Origin: Micropterix aruncella
Lineage: Eukaryota; Arthropoda; Insecta; Lepidoptera; Micropterigidae
NCBI GenBank assembly: GCA_944548615.1
Contig: OX155961.1
Span: forward strand, 11,463,239 to 11,527,238
Length of the DNA stretch: 64,000 nt
Direction: 5' to 3'
In this document: in pieces, positions 23,515 to 34,772 of the stretch
How the letters are laid out: each line of letters opens with the position of its first letter
How positions within the stretch are numbered: the stretch's first letter is position 1
Notes under the pieces: generated by a model
Told to the model about the DNA's origin: nothing
Seen by the model: the letters and a program-made list of their open reading frames with translations, nothing else
The model's database searches: none
Made by a program: the position numbers and the translations under genes

Positions 23515-23665
23515 GTAATTTAAAAAAATCGGTTGTGTCACCCTTTTTCCCGGAAAGTAGCCAAGGACTGATTTTATCCGAATAATAATTTCATAAATTA
23601 AATCGATGACAGCCCTCTCTTGGCCGGCGGACGAACCCAGTTGGATTCTGTTACAACAGCCTCGG
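23515..23665. repeat. dispersed repeat with AATCGGTTGTGTCACCC block
   Basis: The block AAAAATCGGTTGTGTCACCC recurs at 51221-51240 and inverted at 8653-8672. The neighbouring AATCGATGACAGCCCTCTCT matches inverted 8570-8592. Confidence 0.6.
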
Positions 23666-23869
23666 GCGGCGCTGTTAATTTCTCAGTTAAGGGCGGAGTT
23701 GCTCCAAGTGCCATCAGATATTTGAATAAATTGTATGGCGGAATTCAAATAATATTAGTGTAACTTCAATATGAGATATTCCAACCAAAACTTTATAATG
23801 TAATTTTGTTCAAACAAGGCATCTGTGAATTTCAAATCTAAGTCTAATATTTCGAGATTGAAATATGAC

Positions 23870-24010
23870 TAGTGCGCTCACTGGTAGACCGATTTCAACG
23901 ACAACCTTTTCAACTCTTGCCATGACCAAATAATACCTTTCGCTGTTTGGGCGCTGTCGTGACAGAGACATGCACACACAAACATACACCAGACTTTCAC
24001 CTGGAAAAGG
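23870..24010. repeat. family E fragment
   Basis: CTTTTCAACTCTTGCCATGA and the following GGCGCTGTCGT segment match 51735-51830. Confidence 0.5.
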
Positions 24011-24739
24011 TCTTAATGATCTCAGGGGGGCTCAAAATAAATATTTCCTTCTTCATGTAGGAAAAAGATTTTGCGCGCTCACAATACTTTCCCTCCTCGT
24101 TTGTTGGTAAGCCGGAAAAGTAAACTCACAAAACCGTTTGTTTTCTTTTATCGATATCTTGATTATGCGATGTGTTGGTTGTTTTAGCACTTACCTTCTT
24201 CCTTTAAAGATTTATTTTACGATTCCACCTTAAATTGGCAGAAGCCGAAACTGAAACATCGTGTTTAGTAGATTTCATTTAGTATATATTTCATATACGT
24301 AGGGGAGCTCAGCGAGTAGGTGTGTACTCGAGCGTGAGCATGAAATTGAATGCTTTAAATCCGTATTTTGATTTAACCTTCTTGATAAAGAGAAGAGAGA
24401 TTTGTTTTTCGGTATTTCAGCCAGTTCAAATCGAATGTCAATGTTATGATAATTAAACGCGCTCATGTTTCTGCGAATAAGACAGTACAACAAAATGACT
24501 CCTCAATTATTCGGTAATTTAATAAAAAATACAATTTAACCCAACCAGAAATCGCTCTTATTAACAATACGTATATGGTTGGTTGGTGTACTGGAAAATA
24601 TGATCATGTTCAATATTTTGGTAAATCGACATAATATGACCAAACAATTTTAATATCCAATTGTATACTTATTTAAATTCAGTGACAGCATATTTTAAAA
24701 TTTTATCAATAATAAATAATATTTATATTTAATTAATAT

Positions 24740-25100
24740 AGTGAATAAAATGCAAATGGTTAAAATACAGAAAAAAGGAAACAAAAAATAAAAAAATATT
24801 AAAATAAATAATATAATAAAGATTATAAATTAAAATTAAAATGATTTAAAAAATGTTATCTTAGATATTTCTTTGACACAACCGTGGCACTCTAGTGAGA
24901 CTCCCGAAGTGAGCTCGCCTTAACACAGGGGTGCCTAGCAAGGCGGGCTCGGCTGCTCTTTGCTTAGCACAATTGAAAGATAATCTCAGACAGTGTATAT
25001 AACTTTAAAAGTATACAACAGCATTTTCTAAATTGTCAATTCATGTTCTGTTGTGCTCATGCATTTGAATGTATATGTAAAATAAAATAAATAAAATTAT
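24740..25100 (+). repeat. dispersed repeat / LINE 3' end, second copy
   Basis: Partner of 15483-15860, same orientation, with a 40-bp or so internal deletion relative to it around 24985 and an AATAAA-rich tail. Confidence 0.7.
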
Positions 25101-25880
25101 GCAGTCTGGATTCACTCGCGATTAACACAGGACGCGTCCCGAATGTACTCGATCGCCGTTTGCGTATCGGTCTAATTATCATAGAGCACTAGTGAAACTC
25201 CATAAACTAACAAAAACAAAGAAGCCTGGTCACTATACTAAAAATAGATATGGCCACGGAAAACACACATATAATGAGAGGACCCATCAGCTATAAAGGA
25301 AGTTCCACTTGTCGTGATCTGGAATAAATTCGCTAATGACTGGCTCAGCTGCTTCATTTAAAAAAGCACTAAGCTCTGCATCTTAGTGGACCAAAAAAAG
25401 TTCACAATAATAGCAGCACCCCTATTGTATTAAAAAGGATATCCTGAAAATCAGACAAAATGCATGAGGATGTACATTCTGATATATTAATCTAATTGGT
25501 TTTGCGTAGTCCCTGCGTAGTGCATGTATTATCAGTAGGTATGATAGTTTTGGACCGGCCTTCAGGGTAATCAGTTTAAACGATTGACTTGAAATTTTAA
25601 ATATAGCCATAGGCTCTTGAGGGCTCAAGTATGCGGCGTGATTCCTAAAAAGTTGAAAAATACAGCATGTTCAAAAATGTTCCAATGTTTGAAGGTTCAA
25701 AAATGTGCCCTGCGGGCAATTGCTAAACCTTGAAATTTCAAACACAGAATCCCGAGGCGTTACGTAGGCAGCGTAATTCTTAAAAAGTTGAAAAAAAAAT
25801 CGACTGCTGTTTTGTATTGAATCATTGCGCATTTTCATTAAAACCCCTCAAATCCCATAGAGATTAATTTTGTACCCTAT
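25101..25880. other. unassigned stretch
   Basis: Two similar segments, around 25570-25640 and 25720-25790, share TTGAAATTT, GGCGTTACGTAGGCAGCGT-like and TTAAAAAGTTGAAAAA-like words. No gene. Confidence 0.3.
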
Positions 25881-26180
25881 TGGGCTCGATTGCGTTTATT
25901 CGTAAACTAAAATCGGAAATTAGTCCGTGTGAACGAGACAGGGCAATATGTTAGAGCGGAGTGTGAGATGACCGATTGTCACTTTTTCGCATTAAAACTG
26001 CCCGCTAAGGTCAAATCTTACACCGCACGAAATATGCTCGAATTTATTCGGACGAGTATAAGTTCGGCAGGTAGTATTTATCGACGATCGTTCGTTTCAT
26101 ATTCGCCTCCAACGTATTGCTCTGTCTCGTTCGCTTGGACTAATTTAAGTTTTAGTTCACAAAGAACGCAATCGGGCCCA
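25881..26180. mobile_element. fold-back MITE, family F
   Basis: 300 bp. Left TGGGCTCGATTGCGTTTATT; right complement TGGGCCCGATTGCGTTCTTT. The arms continue (GTAAACTAAAATC / GTGAACTAAAACT, AATTAGTCC on both). Inner words AACGAGACAGGGCAATA and the complement of TATTGCTCTGTCTCGTT also pair. Nearly the whole element can fold back. Confidence 0.78.
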
Positions 26181-26519
26181 TTGTTTCCTAACGTATTCAG
26201 ATATAAAATGAAATAAAATTGATTACCATGGAATTACCTGATAATTTTATACCAGCTCGTTGAAGTATTTCCTAACAAAATCAGAATTTTAAAATTTTAT
26301 TTTTTATAGGATTAGAAGAAAGTCCTTTTAATTTTGAATAAATACAATAATAATTTTGAATTTTAAATAGAATTTGAATTTTAAATAGAATAAATAGAAT
26401 AATAGTTCTTTGATTTTTTTAAATTGGTAAATATTTTTCTTTTATTTATTTTGTTTTACTAAGCGCATTTAAAATTTAAGCAAATAAAATAACTGCTACT
26501 GACCTAATTATTTTTCGTT

Positions 26520-27200
26520 ATCGAAATGACACACATCCCACTGGAGCTGTCAACCATAACTGGCGAACCCGTTACCTCAGGAAGTTTTAACGAAATATGA
26601 TCGTTCTGTCTCACATACGGTGAGCGCAGAAGAGTTAAGGAAAAACAGTCCACCATCAAGCTCCGCCACATGCCCGTAAGAGGCCAACGCCTTATCCGCG
26701 AGATAACCAGGTATGTTACCCAGCGGGCTAACACTCACGCCCTTACTTCCAATTGCGACCAGATTACTCCGGTCACGAGTTCGAGGTCGCTTGCGTGGTC
26801 CTCTCCCTTATAAAGCGGTGAAATGGTGTAAACCGAATCTATCGCGGACCACGGCATCCTTTGCCCGGCTGTTCCCCCCGGGATCAGGTAGCCGACGTTC
26901 GTTTCAAGAGCAGTCGCCGTAAGGTCAGCAACCCCCCCTCCCCGCTCTATAGGAAACATTACTGTTTCCAGAATCCCCTGGCTGTCGGTCATAATGCACA
27001 ATTGATTGGCTGACGCCGCGCAGGTGCGCAAACCGTCCAGGAGCCCCCGAAGATAGACTCTTAGAGGAAACTGGCCCGCAGGCCAGAGTCCTACCCTTGC
27101 TCGCACTTCTGCGTGGAAGCCGCCGGATGGGTGTTGACCCGTGAGTTTGACCGACCCTGAACACATGGGTCTTAGTGGCTAAACTGCAACAGGGCCCATT
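26520..27200 (+). repeat. family A repeat, longest copy
   Basis: Reference copy of the GC-rich repeat, about 680 bp. It carries AGCTGTCAACCATAACTGGC near the left, the shared core, and GCCGCCGGATGGGTGTTGAC near the right. A 143-codon frame on the minus strand is open here but broken in every other copy, so I do not call a gene. Confidence 0.8.
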
Positions 27201-27643
27201 AGCTGCCTAATGAGCCCTGCCGTGGACAAGTGGCATAACGTGGCTAAAGTACTTAATAAGATTTTTATTACCCCACGAAAACGACATACATATATGAAAC
27301 TATTCTATTTTTCAGCAGCCCCCACTACTGACTGAACGTTTATCTAAATATGTCTCTCTCTGTTGCTCTATATGCAAGGATATATTGTAAATATTTACCC
27401 GCTGAAGGCCCCTGCGGAAAATGAAATCAGCACACACGACGCGAGCGTTTGCTCCCGGATATTACCACTGTAATCGCATTACTTGCCAATTTCCATTTTT
27501 GATGTAGGCATCGCGCCAGAACGGCGACCCGATAAATGGAAATTTCAAATATAGATTATACTTATTATCCATTCGCGACGTTATGGCTATGAAACTAATT
27601 GAATTATATATGATAAACGGCACAATTTCTACGGTATATGGAA
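27201..27643. other. flank of the LTR element
   Basis: No gene or repeat recognised. It ends at the target site of the Bel-Pao insertion. Confidence 0.35.
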
Positions 27644-27803
27644 TGGTTCAGAATATCCGAAAGAGCGGACGCCAGGGTCGATAAATCTTCCCTAAAAGTG
27701 AGACCCTCTTACAAAGGGTAGGAAACATAATTAGTCACGGACGCCGAGGATATGAGATTCCTTGAAAAATAGCTGATAACTCAAAGGAAAGGACAGAAAG
27801 GGG

Positions 27804-27813
27804 CTATAAAATA
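27804..27813 (+). promoter_or_regulatory. candidate TATA box in the 5' LTR
   Basis: CTATAAAATA within GGGGCTATAAAATATAAAAT; the equivalent in the 3' LTR is at 35286. Position in the first part of the LTR suits an RNA polymerase II start, but this is sequence resemblance only. Confidence 0.4.
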
Positions 27814-28242
27814 TAAAATAAACGAGCGGTCGACCCTGAAACACGAGAATCCAGGGACCGACAACGTTCCCATTCAAAATAAATCGTGAAAAGGACCCCT
27901 TATTAACACATGGTAACGATAAATTCCCTGGCGAGGCGACTGGCAAAAGACTACGAAATAAAAACCGTGGACGTTACAAAAAATCATACATACTCCAAAT
28001 CCCACAATTCCCCCTAGAAATAATATAGTTTAAAATGTAAAGAAACTTGCATGATTAATTAATTAATTAAGCATAGCATATAGTATTTCGTTTAATGTAA
28101 AGTAAAGCGCTAGGAGAGACAACTTAATTAGCCTAATTAACGATCTAACATTAATATTAACTTGTTACTAATGACCTGAAACTAACCTATGTTTAAGACA
28201 ATATGTACTCGGGAACGGTGGCGTTTGCGACGAGAATCTGTA

Positions 28243-28350
28243 ATAACAATAATAATAATAATGCTTTATTTAAGAGGAAGTAGTACGAAAATTATGTCTT
28301 AAAAAACTACCCAACTAGGTTAATGCCTGTACTAGGGTAGATTCTTTTCT
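28243..28350 (-). mobile_element. LINE-3'-like piece embedded in the LTR
   Basis: ATAATAATAATGCTTTATTT, then ACTACCCAACTAGGTTAATG and CCTGTACTAGGGTAGATTCT. It mimics the arrangement of tail, CTAACTAGG block and GTACCAAGGTAGACTC block of LINE family C in antisense. It is in both LTRs (second at 35725-35832), so it predates this insertion. Confidence 0.5.
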
Positions 28351-29075
28351 TTTAAATTAAGCAAATAATATGTCTATAAAATGTTTAAATGTAAGACAGA
28401 GACAACTAGTGTATTCGCTTCTCGCTCTAGCGTGCAAGCGAGGAAGCATGATTGCGATGTCTCTTTCACACGGGGTTGTGTCTGGTTTGTGCGCCCTGTC
28501 TCGTTATTGGACAAAACGTGTGCGGCGCAGTAATAGGGGTGTGTTTAGAAATTTCTGGAAGGATCTAGACCAATGAGAGGTAAGGGCGGTCGCTATCTTA
28601 AACAAAAATGTAATGGCGATCGACGACAGAAAAGAGCGAAAGCTTCAGTTGTAAATTGGCAAAGGATCAGCGTGAACGCGCCGCGATCCAAGCACCGGGA
28701 CTTAGTAGTAAATTATAAGTACTCGGAACTCAATGTAAAAGTAAAGATAAGTGACCGAATAAAAGAAAGTCTCGCGAATAAAAAGTGTTTATTTTCGACG
28801 GAAGCTTATCCTGCGTGACCTGAGGAAAGTGAGGTTCTATCACGGAAGCCTCTCGCCGAACTAATTTCCTTGTGAGGTTGGAATCCACCAATCGTTCGAG
28901 ACAACCACCCCTGAGAGAAAAACCAACCTAGCTGGTGAGTGAGTACCATTTGAATACAGTCCAAGGTGAAAACCATTGAAGATAATCGAAGGGGTAATTA
29001 CCCAGCACGAAGGGGGTCGCGTAAATTCACAAGTAAAGTGGGTTTATGCAAACCGGGTAAAAATCCCAACCATCG

Positions 29076-29093
29076 TGGTCCTCCGTCAAGCCG
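29076..29093 (+). promoter_or_regulatory. candidate primer binding site
   Basis: TGGTCCTCCGTCAAGCCG starts three bases after the 5' LTR. TGG is expected as the complement of a tRNA CCA end. I cannot assign the tRNA. Confidence 0.45.
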
Positions 29094-29155
29094 AATAAAG
29101 AAAATCGGAAAGAAAAGTGACTTTGGATCAAGAACGAGAAAAGAAAAATAAAAAT

Positions 29156-32100
29156 ATGGATTCGAAAAGCACGCAATCCGAAAATCCAAGACCTTCATCG
29201 CGCGCCTGGTCAGAGAGCAGCAGAAGAAGCGAGCACGTTCAGGAACTGCGAGCAGCATCTGAAGAACTTCGATGAGTGAACCTCCAAAAAGCCAAGAAAA
29301 AAGCTGATAAAAATAAATTGGATGCGGAACTGAAAAAAGTGGCTGCGCGGCGCACGGCGCGCAGAGCGGCTGAAGAAATCGAAGAAGAGGCTGACATGGA
29401 CCTTCAACGAGCAGCGATGCAGGAAGAACTGGATGCAGCGGAAGAAGACTCGCGGCATGCTATGAGGATGCTGGAAATTGTCTCCGAAACCTTCGGGACA
29501 GAAACGAGCAGTCAGGAAAATGATCGCGACGTCGCGGGGGACAACACGGCAGCCAGCAGAGTGTCGAGATGGGCCGAGTATCAAACTCCAGCTGCTGAGA
29601 CGTCCCCAGAACCCTGGGGGGGAACATTCGCAGAAGAAAATGGAGAAGCGGCACGGCGGCGTGAAGACGGCGGGCGATCGGAACCGGGCAACGCGGCGGC
29701 GTCCGGCGCGACGGTGGCGGACGGCGCGACGGTGGCGGACGGCGCGGCGAATGCGGGCGGCGCGGCGAATGCGAGCGGCGCGGCAGCTGCGGACAACGCT
29801 AGGGCAGAGACCAAGGCGGTGTCGGCGGCGGCGGTAAAGGCCGCCGCTGATACGGACCTGGGTACGAGCAGCGATGGAATTAGCAGCTCGAGCGAAAAAA
29901 TGATAAAAGAGGTATGTAGGATTTTTTCTGTAGCGTCCACAAAACCGCATTTTGCAAAAGAGTTACCTTCATTTCACGGGAATCCTTTAGAATTCGTAGC
30001 CTTCAAAGCTATTTTCAAACAGTCGACAGACGTAATGCATTTAAATGATGCACAAAACTTATTGCGTTTGCAGACAGCATTAAAAGGTAGAGCACGCGAG
30101 GCAGTGACGGGTTTGCTTTTAAGTCCTGACAACGTGACAAATATCATGACCACGTTAGAGGCGCTATTCGGTAATACGAATTTAATTATTCAGAGAACGA
30201 TAGCGGATTTGAGGAAAGAAAAAGGGTTATCTGATAGTCTAGATGCAGACGGTTTAATGCGATTTGCGTGCCAGATAAAAAATCTGGTCGCGACCGTAAA
30301 ATCGGTAAATAAATTAGAACATCTTTATAATCCAGACTTATTGGCTTCACTTGTGGCAAAATTGCCAAAGAACTTATTAACTCTGTGGCTAGCTGACAGG
30401 GGAAGGGTTGGTTTAAACGATCCGGTATTAGTTTATTTCGCATTATGGTTAGAGAAATTAGCGATCAGCGCACAAGACGCCGGTCTGTGTACCGCAGAGC
30501 TCCCTAGGAAAAGTTATGATAACCCGCGAGACAAGAGACAGAAAGAAACGGGCTCTAAAAAATATATTTTACATACCCAGGGCAAAGAAGACCCTAAGTG
30601 CCCTCGGTGTGAGAAATCCCATTATTTAAATAAATGTGAAGAATTTAAAAATCTAACTTTAGCAAGCCGCTGGGATGAGATAAAAAAAATGCGTAGGTGT
30701 TTTAAATGTTTAGGGCACAACCACGGCCGAAAATCGTGTTCGGCATATAAACGGTTTCCAAAGGGCAAATATCATTATCTGCTGACCGCCCCGCCGCCTG
30801 CGAACGAGGCGGACATCGCGGCGGCGCCGCGCGCGAGCTCCGAGGTAGTGGCGAACGCAGTATCTGGAAATCAGGTCATTCTGCAAGTATTACCGATAAC
30901 CGTAGTTGGAACCCGGGGTAGAAAAACATTATATGCGTTGTTAGACGCAGGCGCGACTGTTTCACTCATTGATCAGAGCGTGGCAATAGAACTAGGAATT
31001 CGAGGCCCGACGCAGGGATTACAGCTCTCTGGAATCGGGAATATGAGAGAGAGTAATAGCAGTGCCGAAGCGGTGTCCTTCAAAGTAAGGGGAGATTTAG
31101 GTAAGAAGGAATACGTAGTACGAGCTTACAGCGTAGCCTCGTTAAATCTACCGGAGGTCAAAAGCGTGATAAGTGCGCAGAGGCCGATCGGAGGGATGGT
31201 GCGTTCGACTCAGGCGACGACCGTAAAACCTGACCTGCTCCTGGGAGCTAATTGTTGGGAACTGATAGTCTCTAGAGGATTAAAAATGGTAGACGGGGGC
31301 CTATCGGTATCTAAAACACTCCTGGGGTGGGTGGCTATCGGCGGCAATAACGCTCTCGAACGAGACATTAGGTACCCGGCGCTATGCTTAAATCAGGAAA
31401 ATGAACCTTCTTTAGATAAATTACTTGAAGAAAATCTGAAGCTAGAGTACGATTGGCCACAGAAAAAGCGAAAGCTTCAGGCCGATGTTAGGGCTGAAAA
31501 AATCTTAGAAGATACTACTTCTTTAAAAAATGGAGTCTGGGAGACAGGTCTGTTATGGAAAGAGGTGAACTTTTCCGTACCAGATAACAGAGACATGGCA
31601 ATGACTCGGCTGAGGTCAGTGGAACGGAAAATGGACTCCGACCGTCTTTATGGAGAAAAATACTGCCAGCAGATAGAGAGATATCTAGCTGAGGGGTATG
31701 CTTCGGAAGTCGAGGAAAAACAATTAAAAAACCGCCCTCGAGTGTTATTTCTTCCGCACCTGGGGGTTATTCACCCCGCGAAGAAAGACAAAATTCGTGT
31801 CGTTCACGACGCTGCGTCCTCGGGCGCAGGCGGGTCACTGAATAGCATGTTATTAGGTGGACCAGACTATTTAAATAGCATATTAGGAATTTTATTACGA
31901 TTCCGTGAAAATGCAATCGCTTTCACGGCCGACATAAGAGATATGTATCTTCGGATAAAAGTGAGAGAGGAAGATAGCTTCAGTCAGCTGTTTCTCTGGC
32001 GAGGTTTCCAGCGTGAAAGTCCTCCAAAAATCTTAAAAATGGACTGTCTAATATTCGGTAGTTGTTGCTCCCCGGCCTCCGCGATCTACGTAAAAAATAA

Positions 32101-32347
32101 AAACGCAGCTCGGTTTAAGGACCAGTACCCAGCGGCTGTAAAAATAATAGAGCGCGATTCGTACGTTGATGATTTGCTGGCGGGAGTAGACACGTTAGAG
32201 GAAGCAAAACAAGTCATCAGGGAAATTAATTTGATTCATAAAGCTGGGAATTTCACTATGACCGGTTGGGCTTCAAATAAAAACGAGGCTTTAACCGGGA
32301 TACCAGAAGAAAACCGCGCGCTCGCGCAAGTATCTGGAAAAGGGTGA
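29156..32347 (+). CDS. Bel-Pao gag, protease and N-terminal pol (in-frame TGA near start)
   Basis: Structural and enzymatic polyprotein of the retrotransposon. The best start is ATG 29156. After 39 codons a TGA (29273-29275) interrupts the frame, which then stays open to a TGA at 32345-32347; an in-frame ATG at 29396 could serve as a start behind the stop. Residue numbers counted from 29276: a charged, coiled-coil-like N part (1-70); an Ala/Gly-rich repeat (about 140-185); the DUF1759 gag region (about 222-370, PHFAKELPSFHGNPLEFVAF); zinc knuckles CPRCEKSHYLNKC and CFKCLGHNHGRKSC (about 441-490); aspartic protease LYALLDAGATVSLID (about 555); RT with FTADIRDMYLRI (about 882) and catalytic YVDDLLAG (about 963). 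The frame breaks just after the RT palm, and the rest of pol follows in another frame. Confidence 0.93.
29690..29850 (+). repeat. GC-rich coding microrepeat in gag
   Basis: Tandem GGCGGACGGCGCGACGGT-like units encode GATVADGATVADGAANAGG-like Ala/Gly-rich protein. Local GC content is far above the rest of the element. Confidence 0.7.
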
Positions 32348-32348
32348 G

Positions 32349-34772
32349 TTGACGTCACAACGTATATTAGGCTTGACGTGGCTACCTGCCTCTGATCAGT
32401 TAGCATTTAATGTGAGCATGGACCGCCTCAGCGAAGATCTGACGACGGGAAATAAGATTCCGTCGAAGCGGGAAGCGCTAAAATTAATAATGCAGCTATG
32501 GGACCCAATGGGTGCGCTTTCACCGCTAACTATAAGGGCTAAACTGATCATGCAGCAGGTATGGAGTAGCCGAGTGGCCTGGGACGACGAGATCCCGAGC
32601 GATGTAGTTAAATATTGGCTCCGGTGGTTGCAAGAACTGAGATTAGCGCAAGGTGTGCGAATCTCACGTTATAATGGCGCTACCAAACAAGCAGGTGAGA
32701 AAAGGCAATTGCACGTATTCTGCGATTCGTCCGAAAAGGCGATGTGCGCCGTTGCATATGTTAGGATTACAGGCTGTAGCGGCGAGCACAAGGTATCCTT
32801 TATGGCTAGCAAAACTCGAGTGGCACCTTTGAAAGGCAAACTGACAATCCCCAGGTTAGAACTGACTGCGGCGCTGTTAGGTGCTGAACTGGCCTCAAAA
32901 ATAAAACAAGAGAGCGCATTAAGTTTCGATGACGTCTTTATGTGGACAGACTCAAAAAATGTGTGGTGGTGGATTTTGTCACAAAAGGAATGTCACCTCC
33001 AGTTTGTAGCAAATAGACTAGGTGTGATCGATGAGCTCACGTCTCCAAGACAGTGGCATTGGTTAGCAGGGAGCGACAACCCCGCTGATGATGGCACACG
33101 GAATACCACCAAGATAGATTTAAGCCCGGAAGGTAGATGGTTCGCGGGACCTGCTTTCTTGCGTGGCAGTAGAGAACACTGGCCGCTCCAGGAGCCAACC
33201 GATCCGAAACCGGAAGAGAGAGCATTGTTAGAATTTAAGACAAAACTTGTACTAACAACGACAGAAAAAAATGAAAGCGTAATTGACATAGATAGATTTT
33301 CCCGGTACATGCGGGCGAGTCGAACCATGGCATATGTGAAAAAATTTATAGATCTGTGTAGAAAAAAAACCACGTCAAAAGTACTCGAAAGCGTCGATAT
33401 CGCAACCGGGAAAAAATTTCTGATCAAGGAATCACAACATCGAATTTTCGCACACGAGATAGACCTGATACGTCATCAGAAAATATTGCCGAAAGACAGC
33501 CGTCTGTTCGGATTGAACGCGTATATCGACGCGGAAGGGTTAATACGGTTAGGAGGCCGGATCGAAAATGCGAACGACACACCTTTCGACACAAAAAGGC
33601 CATATATATTACACGGTAAGGATAGATTCACGGTGTTGCTCGTGAAACATTTACACGAGATTAATGCTCACGGCGGCGCTGAATTAATTTTATCAGTGCT
33701 GAGAGAACAGTTTTGGGTCATTGGGGCGCGACAAACGGTGAAAAAGATCTCACGAGAATGTGTCTATTGCACTATCCGCCGCGCGAAGCCTATGACCGCA
33801 CAAATGGGCCAACTCCCACCCGCGCGAATAACCACCCGAAGGCGCTGTTTCCACACTGTAGGTTTGGACGCTTTTGGGCCGTTCTTCGTCACTAATCGAA
33901 AGAAAGTGGAAAAACGATATGGATTACTCTTCACTTGTTTTAACACGAGAGCGACCCATATCGAACTAGCTGGAGATTTGTCAACCAGCTCGGCCTTGTT
34001 AGCTATAAGACGTTTTATAGCAGCCAGGGGGAAGCCGCGGGAAATTATGAGCGACAATGCCACTGGGTTCCGCGGTGCGGACGCTGAATTAAGAAAAGTT
34101 TTGTCAGCTATCGACAACCATGAAGTGAGGGATCGTCTAAGTGCCGACGAGATAAAATGGAGTTTCTCCCCTCCTTCAGGACCCCATTTCGGTGGAGTTT
34201 GGGAGAGTCAGATAAAAACGGCAAAAAAATCGTTATATGCCATATTAAAGGAGCGAGCGCCAAATGAAGATGTGCTGAGAACATTATTATGCGAAGTCTC
34301 AGCGATGATGAACAACAGGCCGCTCTCGTATATATCTCTAGATACTCGGGATGAGAGACCTCTCACACCCGCAGATTTCCTATTAGGCCATGCAGATGAT
34401 AGTACAGCGGTAGGACAGAATAATACAACTGAGTTATCTAACAAAAATCACTGGAAACAATCGCAAATACTTGCTGATACTTTCTGGTACCGGTGGTCGA
34501 AAGAAGTACTTCCATTGTTGGTTAAACGACCTAAGTGGGCGACAAAGGGAACTCCGTTAAAAATCGGAGACTTAGTAGTCCTGTTAGATCCTTCCCTAGA
34601 ACGCGGAAGGTGGGCCAGGGGTCAGGTAACTCAAGTTTTCCCTGACAAAACAGGCCAAGTGCGAATAGTAGACCTATTAGTGGACGGGAAAGTGTATAGG
34701 CGCCCTGTCAGTAAACTTGTAAAAATACATACAACAGCTGATCAGGCAGAAACAACTGTCACTAATGTCTAA
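32349..34772 (+). CDS. Bel-Pao pol: RNase H, integrase, DUF5641
   Basis: Second half of pol, shifted one frame from the upstream part; the first codon (TTG) is only where the frame opens. Residue positions counted from 32349: RT connection and A17-type region (1-110, LGLTWLPASDQLAFNVS); RNase H (about 118-260, HVFCDSSEKAMCAVAY and FMWTDSKNVWWWI); integrase zinc finger (about 436-480, HLHEINAHGGAE then CVYCTIRRAKP); integrase core with VGLDAFGPFFV (about 505), IMSDNATGFRG (about 568) and GGVWESQIKTAKKS (about 617), supplying the D, D and E of the catalytic triad; DUF5641 (about 700-800, LKIGDLVVLLD, GRWARGQVTQVFPDKTGQVR). All three integrase catalytic residues are present. Stop TAA at 34770-34772. 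Confidence 0.94.
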   Translation: MTSQRILGLTWLPASDQLAFNVSMDRLSEDLTTGNKIPSKREALKLIMQLWDPMGALSPLTIRAKLIMQQVWSSRVAWDDEIPSDVVKYWLRWLQELRLAQGVRISRYNGATKQAGEKRQLHVFCDSSEKAMCAVAYVRITGCSGEHKVSFMASKTRVAPLKGKLTIPRLELTAALLGAELASKIKQESALSFDDVFMWTDSKNVWWWILSQKECHLQFVANRLGVIDELTSPRQWHWLAGSDNPADDGTRNTTKIDLSPEGRWFAGPAFLRGSREHWPLQEPTDPKPEERALLEFKTKLVLTTTEKNESVIDIDRFSRYMRASRTMAYVKKFIDLCRKKTTSKVLESVDIATGKKFLIKESQHRIFAHEIDLIRHQKILPKDSRLFGLNAYIDAEGLIRLGGRIENANDTPFDTKRPYILHGKDRFTVLLVKHLHEINAHGGAELILSVLREQFWVIGARQTVKKISRECVYCTIRRAKPMTAQMGQLPPARITTRRRCFHTVGLDAFGPFFVTNRKKVEKRYGLLFTCFNTRATHIELAGDLSTSSALLAIRRFIAARGKPREIMSDNATGFRGADAELRKVLSAIDNHEVRDRLSADEIKWSFSPPSGPHFGGVWESQIKTAKKSLYAILKERAPNEDVLRTLLCEVSAMMNNRPLSYISLDTRDERPLTPADFLLGHADDSTAVGQNNTTELSNKNHWKQSQILADTFWYRWSKEVLPLLVKRPKWATKGTPLKIGDLVVLLDPSLERGRWARGQVTQVFPDKTGQVRIVDLLVDGKVYRRPVSKLVKIHTTADQAETTVTNV

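Larger units (their letters stand above)
27644..29072 (+). repeat. 5' LTR of the Bel-Pao element
   Basis: 1429 bp, matched to 35126-36554 at a constant offset of 7482. I found no difference by eye, and the three short frames inside it translate identically in both copies. It contains a TATA-like box, several AATAAA words, and a piece that resembles the 3' end of LINE family C (28243-28350). Confidence 0.95.

Noticed and set aside
26735..27166. 143-codon open frame on the minus strand
   Set aside because: It lies in repeat family A and is interrupted in all other copies; no domain recognised.
27731..28818. Three small frames in the 5' LTR, repeated in the 3' LTR
   Set aside because: Their exact repetition is due to the LTR; no known LTR protein or motif.
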